Below, one piece after another: positions 52,061 through 60,861 of a stretch of 64,000 bases of DNA. Made by a program: the position numbers and the translations under genes. The notes below the pieces were generated by a model. It made no database searches and was not told the origin of the DNA. It saw only the letters and a program-made list of their open reading frames with translations. The first letter of the stretch is position 1. Every line of letters starts with the position of its first letter. The DNA is from Sphingomonas sp. Leaf407 (GTDB taxonomy: Bacteria > Pseudomonadota > Alphaproteobacteria > Sphingomonadales > Sphingomonadaceae): NCBI RefSeq assembly GCF_001425385.1, contig NZ_LMQO01000003.1:372001-436000 (forward strand), written 5' to 3'.

Positions 52061-53215
52061 TCAGATGATCCGTAGTTCGCGTGCATTCGCCAGCGCGCCG
52101 ACCATCGCGCCGTACAGCGGCTTGGGCGCGAAGCGGTCGTCATAGGGGCAGCCACGGTTGATGACCGCATCGGTGCGCGGCTCGAACGTGCGCAGCCAGC
52201 TATAGCGGTCGCTCATCCCCCATGCGAGCACGTCGCGCAGTTGCGGGTAGGACAGCATGATGTCGAGATAGGCGCGCGCGAAATCGGCGACCCCCTTGTC
52301 GCGCGGGGCGATCGCGGCGGGCAGGCCCTTGTCGCGCACGTCGAATTCGGTGACGATCAGGCGATACCCCATCGCCACCACCGCATCGAGGAAGCGGCGC
52401 CATTCGGGCTCCAGCCGCCGCGCCAGCGCGCCGGCATCGGGGCTCGGCGCGAACAGCCCGATATGCGACTGCACCCCCAGCGTATCGACCGGCACGCCGC
52501 GCCGGCGAAATCCTTCGAGCAGTTTGAGCACGCCGGCGCGGTGCTTCCCGTTGCCGTCCTCCCAGCTCATATAGTCGTTGTAGACCAGTTCGGCATGCGG
52601 CGCGGCGGCGCGGGCGGTGCGGAACGCATGGTCGAGCACCGCCTCGGTCCCGCCCATCGCGGTCGACAGCGACGTGACGCGAAGGGCTCCGGTATCGGGA
52701 TCGACCGCTTCGTTCACCACGTCATAGCTGGTGATCTTGCGGCCATAGCGGCGGGTGACAGTGTCGATATGGCTGGACAGCACCCGCGCTCCCTCGCTCG
52801 CCGGACGCGCGCCGTAATCGTAGTTGTTGAGCCACGCCGGGAACCAGCGCGAATAGGCCCAGAGCAGCGTATGCCCGCGCAAGGCGAAGCCGTTGGCCAC
52901 CGCCCAGTCGACCATCGGGTCGAACCGGCTGAAATCGAACAGGTCGGGGGCAGGGCGGATCGCCTGCCACTTCATCTCGTTCTCGGGCACCAGCACGCTG
53001 CAGTCGCGGCGCAGCAGCGCGGCATAGGCCGGGTTGGCGAACGAGGCGCGATCCGCGCCCGCCGTGCCGAAGGCGAACGCCGATCCGAAGCGCCGCCCGC
53101 GCGACTGGGCGGCGGCGTTCAGCGTGTCGGCGGGCGCGGCCAGCGCCGGGGTGGCCCCGGCGGCGAGCAACGCGGCGCCGCCCGCCAGCGCCTGTCGGCG
53201 ATCGATCATGGTCAT
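52061..53215 (-). CDS. Endo-1,4-beta-xylanase, glycoside hydrolase family 10
   Basis: Exported xylanase of 384 residues. N-terminus MIDRRQALAGGAALLAAG with twin arginines and ALA-AP cleavage suggests Tat export. GH10 motifs: PENEMKWQ, RGHTLLWAYSRWFPAW, the acid/base Glu in DVVNEAVD, and the nucleophile Glu in IVTEFDVRD, then DVLAWGMSDRYSWL. Start ATG 53215 overlaps the MFS stop (ATGA); MIDRR at 53209 is the alternative. Cuts the xylan backbone so that aldouronic acids can be used by the GH67 enzyme encoded nearby. Confidence 0.95.
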   Translation of the reverse strand: MTMIDRRQALAGGAALLAAGATPALAAPADTLNAAAQSRGRRFGSAFAFGTAGADRASFANPAYAALLRRDCSVLVPENEMKWQAIRPAPDLFDFSRFDPMVDWAVANGFALRGHTLLWAYSRWFPAWLNNYDYGARPASEGARVLSSHIDTVTRRYGRKITSYDVVNEAVDPDTGALRVTSLSTAMGGTEAVLDHAFRTARAAAPHAELVYNDYMSWEDGNGKHRAGVLKLLEGFRRRGVPVDTLGVQSHIGLFAPSPDAGALARRLEPEWRRFLDAVVAMGYRLIVTEFDVRDKGLPAAIAPRDKGVADFARAYLDIMLSYPQLRDVLAWGMSDRYSWLRTFEPRTDAVINRGCPYDDRFAPKPLYGAMVGALANARELRII

Positions 53216-54528
53216 GCGGTGACTTGCCTTGCATCGACGGGGGTGTAGCGGGGAACGATCAGGTGGATCACGCCGACCGCGACCAGATAGGCACAGGCGG
53301 CGACCAGGAAGATCGGTTGATAGCTGCCGACCGTTTCGAGGATCATGCCCGCGAACTTCGCCATCAACATGCCGCCGACCGCGCCGGCAAGTCCGCCGAT
53401 CCCGATCACCGATCCCGCCATCCAGCGCGGGAACAGGTCGCCGGGCAAGGCATAGAGGTTGGCCGAAAACCCCTGATGTCCGGCGCAGGCGAGGCCGATC
53501 AGCCCTACCGCGATCCACATGCTGGGCGCATGGGTCGCAAAGGCGATCGGCACCGCGCACAGCGCCGCGCAGACCATCGCCGTCTTGCGGCCCCGCCCGA
53601 TCGACATGCCCCGCCCGATCAACCGGGTGCTGAGCCACCCGCCCGCCACCGATCCGACATCGGCGAGCAGATAGACCGCGATCAGCGGCGGCCCGAACTG
53701 CTTCATCGACAGGTTGAACGATTTGGCGAAATAATCGGGCAGCCAGAACAGGAAGGTCCACCACACCGGATCGATCAGGAACCGCCCGGCGATATAGGCC
53801 CAGGTCTGGCGGATGCGGAACATCCGGCTCCACGGCACCGCCCGCTGCGGCTCGACCGGATCGGCCTCGATCCACGCCAGTTCCTCCGCCGATAGCGACG
53901 CCTTGTCGCGCGGCCGGCGATAGAAGCCGAACCATGCCGCCAGCCACACCAGCGACAGTGCGCCGGTGATCCAGAACGCGGCGCGCCACCCAAGATCGAG
54001 CGTCACGACGATGAACGGCACCAGCAGCGGCGTCAGCAGCGCGCCGACGTTCGACCCGGCGTTAAAGATGCCGATGGCCAGCGCCCGCTCGCGCTTGGGA
54101 AACCATTCGTTGGTCGCGGCGATCGCGGCGGGGAAGGTGCCCGCCTCGCCCGCCGCCAGCGGCATCCGCGCGAGTATCATGCCGCTGGTCGAGGTAAAGG
54201 CGGTGTGCAGCACATGGCCGACCGTCCACACGATCATCGCCAGCGCATAGCCGGCCTTCGCTCCCACCTTGTCGACGATCCGCCCGGCGACGACATAGGC
54301 GAGGCCATAGGCAAGCTGGAAATAGAAGGCGAGATCGGCATAGCCCGTTTCCGACCAGCCATAGGTCTGCGCCAGATCGGGTTTGAGCACTGCCAGCACC
54401 AGCCGGTCGACATAGGACAGCACGACCGCGAAGAAGAGCAGCGCACACACGATCCAGCGCACCCGGCCGGCCGGCTTGGCCAGCGGCGGCAGCGAGGAGG
54501 CCGGCGATTCGGGCGGATTCGGGGACAT
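53212..54528 (-). CDS. MFS transporter, hexuronate/ExuT type
   Basis: Twelve-helix transporter of 438 residues. ALLFFAVVLSYVDRLVLAVLKPDL is the N-terminal signature of anion:cation symporters such as ExuT; GYALAMIVWTVGHVLHTAF, RMPLAAGEAGTFPAAIAATNEWFPKRERALAIGIFNAGSNVG (key words AGEAGTFPAA, WFPKRERALAIG) complete it. The ATG 54528 has AGGAG five bases upstream, which excludes the longer reading. Cotranscribed with the xylanase; divergent from GH67. Likely imports glucuronate or aldouronates. Confidence 0.92.
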   Translation of the reverse strand: MSPNPPESPASSLPPLAKPAGRVRWIVCALLFFAVVLSYVDRLVLAVLKPDLAQTYGWSETGYADLAFYFQLAYGLAYVVAGRIVDKVGAKAGYALAMIVWTVGHVLHTAFTSTSGMILARMPLAAGEAGTFPAAIAATNEWFPKRERALAIGIFNAGSNVGALLTPLLVPFIVVTLDLGWRAAFWITGALSLVWLAAWFGFYRRPRDKASLSAEELAWIEADPVEPQRAVPWSRMFRIRQTWAYIAGRFLIDPVWWTFLFWLPDYFAKSFNLSMKQFGPPLIAVYLLADVGSVAGGWLSTRLIGRGMSIGRGRKTAMVCAALCAVPIAFATHAPSMWIAVGLIGLACAGHQGFSANLYALPGDLFPRWMAGSVIGIGGLAGAVGGMLMAKFAGMILETVGSYQPIFLVAACAYLVAVGVIHLIVPRYTPVDARQVTA

Positions 54529-54558
54529 GCGCTCTCCTGTACGCCACGTTCTCTGACG

Positions 54559-54572
54559 TGGTAGCGCTACCA
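54559..54572. promoter_or_regulatory. LacI-type operator palindrome
   Basis: TGGTAGCGCTACCA is a perfect 14 bp palindrome with a central CG, the form bound by LacI/GalR-family regulators of sugar loci. It lies 31 bp upstream of the MFS ATG and 64 bp upstream of the GH67 ATG, so one site could control both directions. No LacI gene is in the window. Confidence 0.7.
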
Positions 54573-54635
54573 TGACCGTCATGCTATGCCACTGTCAACG
54601 CCGTCGGTCAGACGGGACGAGAAAGAGGATGCGGC

Positions 54636-56774
54636 ATGGTGAAATGGATCGGGCTGGTCGCGCTGGCGGGTATGCTGTGGAGCGCGCCAGCGTGCGCCGA
54701 GGATGGCTATGACCTGTGGCTGCGCTATCGCGCGTCGCCCGCCACGACCGCGCAGGCTGCCGTAGCGACCGGCGTGGTGCGCGACGAACGCGACCCGACG
54801 ATCGATCTCGCCGCCGCCGAACTGGCGCGCGGATTGTCGGGGCTGATCGGGCGCAGCGTCGGCGAATCGGCGATCGGCGACGGCAGCGTGGTGATCGGCA
54901 CGCCGCGTTCGCCGCGCATCGCTGCGCTGCGCCTGCCGCTCGAAGGGCTGGGGCGAGAGGGCTATGTGCTGCGCTCGGCAACCATCGACGGCCGGCGGGT
55001 GACGGTGGTCGCCGCCAACGCGCCGGTCGGCGTGCTGTACGGCAGCTTCCGGTTGCTGCGCACGCTCCAGACCGGGGCGTCGATCGCCGCGCTGAACGTG
55101 CGCGACCGGCCGAAACTCGATTTGCGCCTCCTCAACCACTGGGACAATCCCGATCGCTATGTCGAGCGCGGCTATGCCGGGCGGTCGCTGTGGGACTGGC
55201 AGAAACTGCCCGGCTTCGCCGATCCGCGCTATACCGAATACGCCCGCGCCAACGCCTCGATCGGGATCAACGGCACGGTCCTCAACAACGTCAACGCCAG
55301 TGCCGACATGCTGACCCCGGCGTTCCTGCCGAAGATCGAGACGCTCGCCGGCATCTTCCGGCCATGGGGGATCAAGGTCTATCTGTCGGCGCGCTTCTCT
55401 GCCCCGATCGAGGTCGGCGGCCTCAAGACCGCCGATCCGCTCGACCCGCAGGTCGCGGCATGGTGGAAGGCGAAGGCCGATGAGATCTACGCGCGCATTC
55501 CCGATTTCGGCGGCTTTCTGGTCAAGGCCAATTCGGAAGGCCAGCCGGGCCCCGGCGACTATCACCGCAGCCATGCCGAGGGGGCGAACATGCTCGCCGC
55601 CGCGCTCAAGCCGCACGGCGGCGTCGTGATGTGGCGTGCGTTCGTCTATGCCAGCGAAAAGCCCGAGGACCGCGTCCGTCAGGCCTATAGCGAGTTCGCG
55701 CCATTGGACGGCAAGTTCGCCGACAACGTCATCGTCCAGGTCAAGAACGGCGCGATCGATTTCCAGCCGCGCGAACCCTTCCACCAGCTTTTCGGCGCGA
55801 TGCCGCGCACGCCGCTGATGATGGAAGTGCAGATCACCAAGGAATATTTGGGCTTCGCCACCCATCTCGCCTATCTCGGCACGATGTGGGAGGAGGTGCT
55901 CAAGAGCGACACCTACCGCCCCCGTGCCGGCACCACCGTCGCCGACACGCTCGAACGCCCGGTGCGGCCCGGCGCGCCGACCGGCATCGCCGGGGTGGCC
56001 AACATCGGCACCGACCGCAACTGGTCGGGATCGCAGTTCGATCAGGCCAACTGGTACGCCTTCGGCCGGTTGGCGTGGGACCCGCAGGGGTCGGCCGGCG
56101 AGATCGCACGCGACTGGGCGGCGACGACGTGGAGCCCCGATCCGGCGGTCGTCGCCCCCGTCACCGCGATGATGCTGCGCTCGCGCGAGGCGGTGGTCGA
56201 TTACATGATGCCGCTCGGCCTCAACCATCTCTTCGCGACCGGCCATCATTATGGCCCGGGGCCATGGGTGAACGATCTGGCGCGCGAGGACTGGAACCCG
56301 ACCTATTTCCACAAGGCCGACCGCAGCGGCATCGGCTTCGACCGGACCCGCACCGGCAGCGACGCGGTGTCGCAATATGCCCCGGCGCTGACGCGGACCT
56401 GGGGCGATCCGAAGCGGGTTCCCGAAAAGCTGCTGCTGTGGTTCCATCACGTCTCGTGGGACCGGCGGATGGAATCGGGCCGGACGCTGTGGGAGGAACT
56501 GGTGGCGCACTACGATCACGGCGTGGCCGAGGTCGCGGCGATGCAGGAACAATGGGCCGCGCTGGAGGGCAAGGTCGATCCGCAGCGCTTTGCCGAAGTC
56601 ACGCAGTTCCTCGCCATCCAGCGCGGCGAGGCACAATGGTGGCGCGACGCCTCCATCGCCTATTTCGCCGAGGTGTCGGGCCGGCCGCTTCCTGCCGGCA
56701 CCGTGCCCCCGCCGCAGCCGCTCGCCTATTACAAGGCGATCCGCACCCCCTATGCGCCGGGCAACGGCAAATGA
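54636..56774 (+). CDS. aguA: Alpha-glucuronidase, glycoside hydrolase family 67
   Basis: Removes 4-O-methyl-glucuronic acid from aldouronic acids; 712 residues with a signal peptide (MVKWIGLVALAGMLWSAPACA-ED). The N-terminal domain ends near LLRTLQTGASI; the TIM barrel has LLNHWDNPDRYVERGYAGRSLWDW, INGTVLNNVNA, KANSEGQPGPGDYHRSHAEGAN (acid Glu) and KNGAIDFQPREPFHQLFG (base Asp/Glu pair) (key words quoted). Start ATG follows AGAGGAT at a suitable distance. It is the first gene of a plus-strand pair with the DUF6445 gene and faces the transporter-xylanase pair across the LacI site. Confidence 0.95.
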   Translation: MVKWIGLVALAGMLWSAPACAEDGYDLWLRYRASPATTAQAAVATGVVRDERDPTIDLAAAELARGLSGLIGRSVGESAIGDGSVVIGTPRSPRIAALRLPLEGLGREGYVLRSATIDGRRVTVVAANAPVGVLYGSFRLLRTLQTGASIAALNVRDRPKLDLRLLNHWDNPDRYVERGYAGRSLWDWQKLPGFADPRYTEYARANASIGINGTVLNNVNASADMLTPAFLPKIETLAGIFRPWGIKVYLSARFSAPIEVGGLKTADPLDPQVAAWWKAKADEIYARIPDFGGFLVKANSEGQPGPGDYHRSHAEGANMLAAALKPHGGVVMWRAFVYASEKPEDRVRQAYSEFAPLDGKFADNVIVQVKNGAIDFQPREPFHQLFGAMPRTPLMMEVQITKEYLGFATHLAYLGTMWEEVLKSDTYRPRAGTTVADTLERPVRPGAPTGIAGVANIGTDRNWSGSQFDQANWYAFGRLAWDPQGSAGEIARDWAATTWSPDPAVVAPVTAMMLRSREAVVDYMMPLGLNHLFATGHHYGPGPWVNDLAREDWNPTYFHKADRSGIGFDRTRTGSDAVSQYAPALTRTWGDPKRVPEKLLLWFHHVSWDRRMESGRTLWEELVAHYDHGVAEVAAMQEQWAALEGKVDPQRFAEVTQFLAIQRGEAQWWRDASIAYFAEVSGRPLPAGTVPPPQPLAYYKAIRTPYAPGNGK

Positions 56775-57463
56775 TCTTCGCGCTCGATCCCGCCGCCGCG
56801 CCGCGTACCGCGCGGATCGGGACCGAGCGTGAGCCGCTGCTGCTGATCGACGGCGCGCTGCTCGATCCGCAGCGGCTGGTCGAGATCGCCGCCGCCGGCA
56901 GCTTCGCTCCGGCCTATGGCCCGGCAGGCGGCTATCCCGGCATCCGAGCGCCGATGCCGAGCGCCTATGCCGATACCGTGGTCCGCGCGCTCGACCCGCT
57001 GTTGCGCGATGCCTTTGCATTGAGCGACGTCCGGCTCGGGCGTGCCGAATGTTCGTTCTCGATCGTGACCCGCCCCGCCGCCGACCTCGTCCCCACGCAG
57101 CGCGCGCCGCATGTCGACACGGTCGATCCGCTCCAGTTCGCCATCCTCCATTATCTGTGCGATCCGGCGCATGGCGGCACCGCCTTCTATCGTCACCGCG
57201 CGACCGGGTATGAAACGCTGACCGCCGATCGCCTGCCGCAGTATGAAGCGGTGCGGGCAGGGGAGGCGGACCCACCCGGCTATATCGACGGCACCACCCC
57301 CGCATTCGAACAGACCGCGATCGTCGCGGGCCGCTGGAACCGGCTGGTCGTCTATCGCAGCCGGGTGCTGCATTCGGGGCAGGTCCATGGGGCACTCGAT
57401 CCCGACCCGCGCCGGGGGCGGCTGACCGCGAACATCTTCCTGACCTACCGCGCGAATGGGTAG
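56771..57463 (+). CDS. DUF6445 family protein (2OG-Fe(II) oxygenase-like)
   Basis: Protein of 230 residues. PHVDTVDPLQFAILHYL supplies the HxD pair, VVYRSRVLHSGQV the distal His, and a following Arg (RRGRLTANIFLTYR) fits the 2-oxoglutarate-binding strand of the cupin-type oxygenase fold. Members occur beside glycoside hydrolase and TonB-receptor genes in sphingomonads and caulobacters, often with SapC and tryptophan-halogenase-like genes; the role is unknown. ATGA overlap with aguA means it is coexpressed with it. Confidence 0.8.
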   Translation: MIFALDPAAAPRTARIGTEREPLLLIDGALLDPQRLVEIAAAGSFAPAYGPAGGYPGIRAPMPSAYADTVVRALDPLLRDAFALSDVRLGRAECSFSIVTRPAADLVPTQRAPHVDTVDPLQFAILHYLCDPAHGGTAFYRHRATGYETLTADRLPQYEAVRAGEADPPGYIDGTTPAFEQTAIVAGRWNRLVVYRSRVLHSGQVHGALDPDPRRGRLTANIFLTYRANG

Positions 57464-57537
57464 CGCACGATCGCCCCGGCGCCGTCGCGGAACCCAATGA
57501 TGGAGAGGTGGCGGAGCATCATGGTGCCCGGAACCGC

Positions 57538-57612
57538 TGGTGACCCCTACGAGAATCGAACTCGTGCTTACGCCGTGAGAGGGCGTCGTCCTAACCGCTA
57601 GACGAAGGGGCC
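57538..57612 (-). tRNA. tRNA-Glu (anticodon CTC)
   Basis: On the minus strand the sequence starts GGCCCCTTCGTCTAGCGG and folds into a seven-pair acceptor stem (with one G-U), D loop with GCGGTTAGGAC, anticodon stem CGCC/GGCG with loop CTCTCAC (anticodon CTC), and T arm CACGAGTTCGATTCTCGTA. The CCA end is encoded (57538-57540). It reads GAG codons. Confidence 0.96.
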
Positions 57613-57791
57613 GTGTAGCGGAGCGCGGCCTCTATGCCCGATCGCCGTTGCCGTCAAGCGGCTTGTCGGCGGGAGCAAACGCCTTTTGTCATCGGTCGCC
57701 CGGGAAAAGTTGCGGAATGATATTCATCTCCGCGAAACCTTTCGCGCGTTCCGGCTTTGAAACGCCAAACTCTCCATGATCGGATCATCGC

Positions 57792-57869
57792 ATGAGCAAG
57801 GCCGTTCCCGTCATCCTTTCGCTGATTCCGCTGGCCGCCGTCATCGGTGCCTGCGTGGCCTGCCCGTAA
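57792..57869 (+). CDS. Possible 25-residue hydrophobic peptide
   Basis: MSKAVPVILSLIPLAAVIGACVACP: start Lys, hydrophobic core and a Cys-Val-Ala-Cys end. It resembles a minimal lipoprotein precursor or toxic membrane peptide. It is followed 30 bp later by a bidirectional terminator, so it may be a real small transcript. The 348 bp between tRNA-Glu and rplI contains nothing else apart from that terminator. No family is recognised. Confidence 0.35.
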   Translation: MSKAVPVILSLIPLAAVIGACVACP

Positions 57870-57898
57870 AGCCCCACCGCTTGCCACACACCATAACG

Positions 57899-57933
57899 AA
57901 AAAGGCCGCCGGGATCGCTCCCGACGGCCTTTT
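57899..57933. terminator. Bidirectional intrinsic terminator after rplI
   Basis: AAAAAGGCCGCCGGGA, loop TCGC, TCCCGACGGCCTTTT: eleven-bp stem with one mismatch, an A-run on the left and T-run on the right. It ends the minus-strand rpsF-rpsR-rplI operon and any plus-strand transcript from the 57792 peptide. Confidence 0.85.
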
Positions 57934-57960
57934 CCATTAATCCCGAAGGACAGGGCTGGA

Positions 57961-58551
57961 TCAGCCCTGCTGGCCCTCGTCCGCGTCGTCGCGGGCGATG
58001 TCGCCCGGCTCGGCGTTGGGGTCATAATCCTCGGTGAAGCCGGCGTCGTCACGCTCGAACATCGATGCCATGACATCGACGCCCTGCGCCTGCATCTCGG
58101 CCTCTTCGGGCGAGCGCGCGACGTTGACCTTGACGATCGTCGTCACTTCGGGGTGCAGCGCGACCTTCACGTCGTACAGGCCGATGGCCTTGATCGGACG
58201 GTCGAGCACGACCTGCGACTTGTCGACCTTGTGGCCGTCGGCGACGAGCGCGTCGACCAGATCGCGAACTGCGACCGAACCGTAGAGCTGGCCGGTGTTC
58301 GACGACTGACGGATCAGCGTGACCGACACGCCTTCCAGCGTCTTGGCTTCGGCTTCCGCGTCGGTACGACGGGCGGCGTTGTCGGCGACGATCCGGTCAC
58401 GGTTCGCCTCGAACACCTTCTTATTGGCTTCGTTGGCGCGCAGCGCCTTCTTGCGCGGCAGCAGGAAATTCCGGGCGAACCCGTCCTTCACCTTCACCAC
58501 GTCGCCGATGGCGCCGAGCTTCTCGACGCGCTCCAGCAGAATGACGTCCAT
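57961..58551 (-). CDS. rplI: 50S ribosomal protein L9
   Basis: Large-subunit protein of 196 residues: MDVILLERVEKLGAIGDVVKVKDGFARNFLLPRKKALRA is diagnostic (key words LGAIGDVVKVKDGFARNFL), then the long connecting helix and the C-terminal domain (GSVAVRDLVDALVADGHKVD). An acidic C-terminal extension (about residues 160-196, ending DADEGQQG) exceeds the E. coli length and is typical of alphaproteobacteria. Third gene of rpsF-rpsR-rplI; 11 bp after rpsR. Confidence 0.97.
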   Translation of the reverse strand: MDVILLERVEKLGAIGDVVKVKDGFARNFLLPRKKALRANEANKKVFEANRDRIVADNAARRTDAEAEAKTLEGVSVTLIRQSSNTGQLYGSVAVRDLVDALVADGHKVDKSQVVLDRPIKAIGLYDVKVALHPEVTTIVKVNVARSPEEAEMQAQGVDVMASMFERDDAGFTEDYDPNAEPGDIARDDADEGQQG

Positions 58552-58562
58552 GGGGGCGCTCC

Positions 58563-58787
58563 TTACTTAACGATGTAGGGCAGCAGGCCCAGATGACGGG
58601 CGCGCTTGATGGCCTGGGCCAGTTCGCGCTGCTTCTTCGCGCTCACCGACGTGATGCGTGAGGGGACGATCTTGCCACGCTCGGACACGAAGCCCTGCAG
58701 CAGCCGGACATCCTTATAGTCGATCCGGGGAGCGTCCTTCGCGGAGAAGGGGCAGCTCTTGCGGCGGCGGAAAAACGGACGTGCCAT
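58563..58787 (-). CDS. rpsR: 30S ribosomal protein S18
   Basis: Small-subunit protein of 74 residues. [40 protein letters not shown] and [10 protein letters not shown] are conserved. It forms a dimer with S6, encoded immediately upstream (12 bp gap). Confidence 0.97.
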   Translation of the reverse strand: MARPFFRRRKSCPFSAKDAPRIDYKDVRLLQGFVSERGKIVPSRITSVSAKKQRELAQAIKRARHLGLLPYIVK

Positions 58788-58799
58788 GGGTGTTCTTCC

Positions 58800-59222
58800 T
58801 TACGCTTCGGCGTCGGCGGGGGCCGACTGCTCGCGGTCGCGGCGCGGGCCGCGGTCATCACGGTCGCGGCCACCGCGACGTTCGCCACGCTCCGAACGCT
58901 CGCTCTTGCGCATCATCACGGTCGGACCTTCCTCGTGGCCGTCAACCTTGACGGTCATGAAGCGGATCACGTCCTCGTTGATCTGCGTCTGACGCTCCAG
59001 CTCGGCCACGACGTCGCCCGGCGCGTCGATTTCGAGCATGACGTAATGCGCCTTGCGGTTTTTCGCGATGCGATAGGCGAGGCTGCGCAGGCCCCAGGTC
59101 TCGGTCTTCACGACCTTGCCGTTCATGTCCTGAACAATTTTCGTGGCGGTTTCCGCCAGCGCGTCCACCTGCGCCTGTGCCAGATCCTGGCGCGCAAGGA
59201 ACACGTGCTCGTAGAGAGCCAT
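58800..59222 (-). CDS. rpsF: 30S ribosomal protein S6
   Basis: Small-subunit protein of 140 residues. [43 protein letters not shown] and [14 protein letters not shown] identify it. The tail after residue 105 is an Arg/Glu/Asp-rich low-complexity region ([16 protein letters not shown]). The start MALYEHV is the family start; a longer upstream reading is not credible. First gene of the S6-S18-L9 operon. Confidence 0.97.
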   Translation of the reverse strand: MALYEHVFLARQDLAQAQVDALAETATKIVQDMNGKVVKTETWGLRSLAYRIAKNRKAHYVMLEIDAPGDVVAELERQTQINEDVIRFMTVKVDGHEEGPTVMMRKSERSERGERRGGRDRDDRGPRRDREQSAPADAEA

Positions 59223-59299
59223 ATTCTGATCCGTCTGTTGGCCGATCGCTGACGCCGCGCCAATCGCGGTCGCCCCTCCGGCTGTCGTCGTCAAATGCA

Positions 59300-59334
59300 A
59301 TCCGGGGCGGCAGGTACGACCTGCCACCCCGGAT
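59300..59334 (-). terminator. Hairpin between the RcnB-like gene and rpsF
   Basis: ATCCGGGG-c-GGCAGGT, loop ACG, ACCTGCC-a-CCCCGGAT: 15 pairs and one mismatch. On the minus strand it follows the RcnB-like stop by 38 bp and is followed by TTGCATTTG, a weak T-run. It probably ends that transcript; it could also be part of the rpsF leader. Confidence 0.65.
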
Positions 59335-59372
59335 GCTCATGGCCCATACCCGAATCGGGCAGGAAAGCAAGG

Positions 59373-59750
59373 TCAGTTCAGGATCGCGCCGCCGATCACC
59401 GCGCCGATGACCCCACTGGCCAGCGCGACCAGCACCGCGTCGTTGCCCGAGCGCACCCACTGATAGCCGCGCGGCGGGGCATAGACGCCGCGCTGGCGAT
59501 AGCTGCGGTAATCGATCACCCGGTAGTTGGCGGCGCGGTTGCGGTCGAACCGCTGGCCGCGCTGCCACTTGGCATAGCGTGCCGGCTGCTGACGGACCAC
59601 CGTCTTGCGGACGTTCTGGCCGTGGCGGTTCTTTTCGACCACGACCGTGCGGCCGGGGCGTTCCTTGATGACGGTGCGGCCCTGCGCCGACGCTGCCATC
59701 GGGGTGGCGAACAACGACGCGGTCATCGCGGCAAGGATCAGCTTCTTCAT
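59373..59750 (-). CDS. RcnB-like exported protein
   Basis: Periplasmic protein of 125 residues. Signal peptide MKKLILAAMTASLFATPMAASA-Q sets the start. The mature part is basic and Arg/Tyr-rich with a RcnB-type segment (ANYRVIDYRSYRQRGVYAPPRGYQWVRSGNDAVLVALASGVI, key words YAPPRGYQWVR) and ends in a hydrophobic Gly-zipper-like helix (VALASGVIGAVIGGAIL). RcnB modulates Ni/Co efflux in E. coli, but many sphingomonad paralogues have unknown roles. It is divergent from fabD. Confidence 0.85.
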   Translation of the reverse strand: MKKLILAAMTASLFATPMAASAQGRTVIKERPGRTVVVEKNRHGQNVRKTVVRQQPARYAKWQRGQRFDRNRAANYRVIDYRSYRQRGVYAPPRGYQWVRSGNDAVLVALASGVIGAVIGGAILN

Positions 59751-59919
59751 CGTACAGGCTCCTGATTGCGTTTCGATGAAGCCAAGATGGGCGCCCCGTG
59801 TCGCAGGCGTTTGTCGCAAATGCCGCAAAACGGTCGCATCCTGTCGCGAGCCCGCCCCTTGCGTTCAGCTTGGCCGAGCGATTAGGCGCGCGGGCTTGGA
59901 ATTTGCAGGAGAGACGGCG

Positions 59920-60855
59920 ATGCGGGCATTCATCTTCCCAGGGCAAGGCAGCCAGTCGGTCGGCATGGGCGCAGCCTTGGCCGCTGCCAGCCCCTATGCG
60001 CGCGAAGTGTTTCAGGAGGTCGACGACGCGCTCGGCCAGCATCTCTTTCGCCTGATGGCCGACGGCCCCGACGCCGACTTGCTGCTGACCGAAAATGCCC
60101 AGCCCGCGATCATGGCTAATGCCATCGCGACGCTGCGCGTGCTGGAGCGCGAGGGCGGCATCCGCTTGGCCGAAAAGGCCGATTTCGTGGCGGGCCACTC
60201 GCTCGGCGAATATACCGCGCTGTGCGCGGCCGGTGCGCTCGACCTGTCGACCACCGCGCGGCTACTGAAGCTGCGCGGACAGGCGATGCAGGCGGCGGTG
60301 CCGGTGGGCGAGGGGGCGATGGCCGCGCTGCTCGGCGCCGATCTCGCCAAGGCGCAGGCGCTGGCGGAAGCGGCCGCGCAGGGCGACGTCTGCACCGTCG
60401 CCAACGACAATGATCCGTCGCAAGTGGTGATCTCGGGCGCGAAGGCCGCGATCGACCGCGCGGTGCCGCTGGCCAAGGAAATGGGCATCAAGCGCGCGGT
60501 GATTCTGCCGGTGTCGGCCCCGTTCCACTGCCCGCTGATGCAGCCCGCCGCTGATGCAATGGCCGAGGCGCTGGCGAAGGTGACGCTGTCTGCCCCGCTG
60601 GTCCCGCTCTACGCCAACGTCACCGCCGCCCCGGTGGCCGATGCCGATACGATCCGTCGCCTGCTGGTCGAACAGGTGACGGGCATGGTCCGCTGGCGCG
60701 AATCGGTGCTGGCAATGCAGGACGCGGGCGTCACCGACTTCGTCGAACTGGGCGGCAAGGTGCTCGGCACGATGGTAAAACGCATCGCCCCCGACGCCAC
60801 TGTCACCAGCGTCACAACGATGGCCGACATCGAGGCTTTGGTCGGGCGGTTGTAA
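59920..60855 (+). CDS. fabD: Malonyl-CoA:ACP transacylase FabD
   Basis: Loads malonate on ACP; 311 residues. MRAFIFPGQGSQSVGMG, the nucleophile Ser in GHSLGEYTAL, the Arg in LKLRGQAMQ, and the catalytic His in SAPFHCPLM. ATG 59920 has AGGAGA at the right distance; earlier in-frame codons are not conserved. It would normally be followed by fabG; here a 487 bp cassette separates them. Confidence 0.97.
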   Translation: MRAFIFPGQGSQSVGMGAALAAASPYAREVFQEVDDALGQHLFRLMADGPDADLLLTENAQPAIMANAIATLRVLEREGGIRLAEKADFVAGHSLGEYTALCAAGALDLSTTARLLKLRGQAMQAAVPVGEGAMAALLGADLAKAQALAEAAAQGDVCTVANDNDPSQVVISGAKAAIDRAVPLAKEMGIKRAVILPVSAPFHCPLMQPAADAMAEALAKVTLSAPLVPLYANVTAAPVADADTIRRLLVEQVTGMVRWRESVLAMQDAGVTDFVELGGKVLGTMVKRIAPDATVTSVTTMADIEALVGRL

Positions 60856-60861
60856 GGTCGG

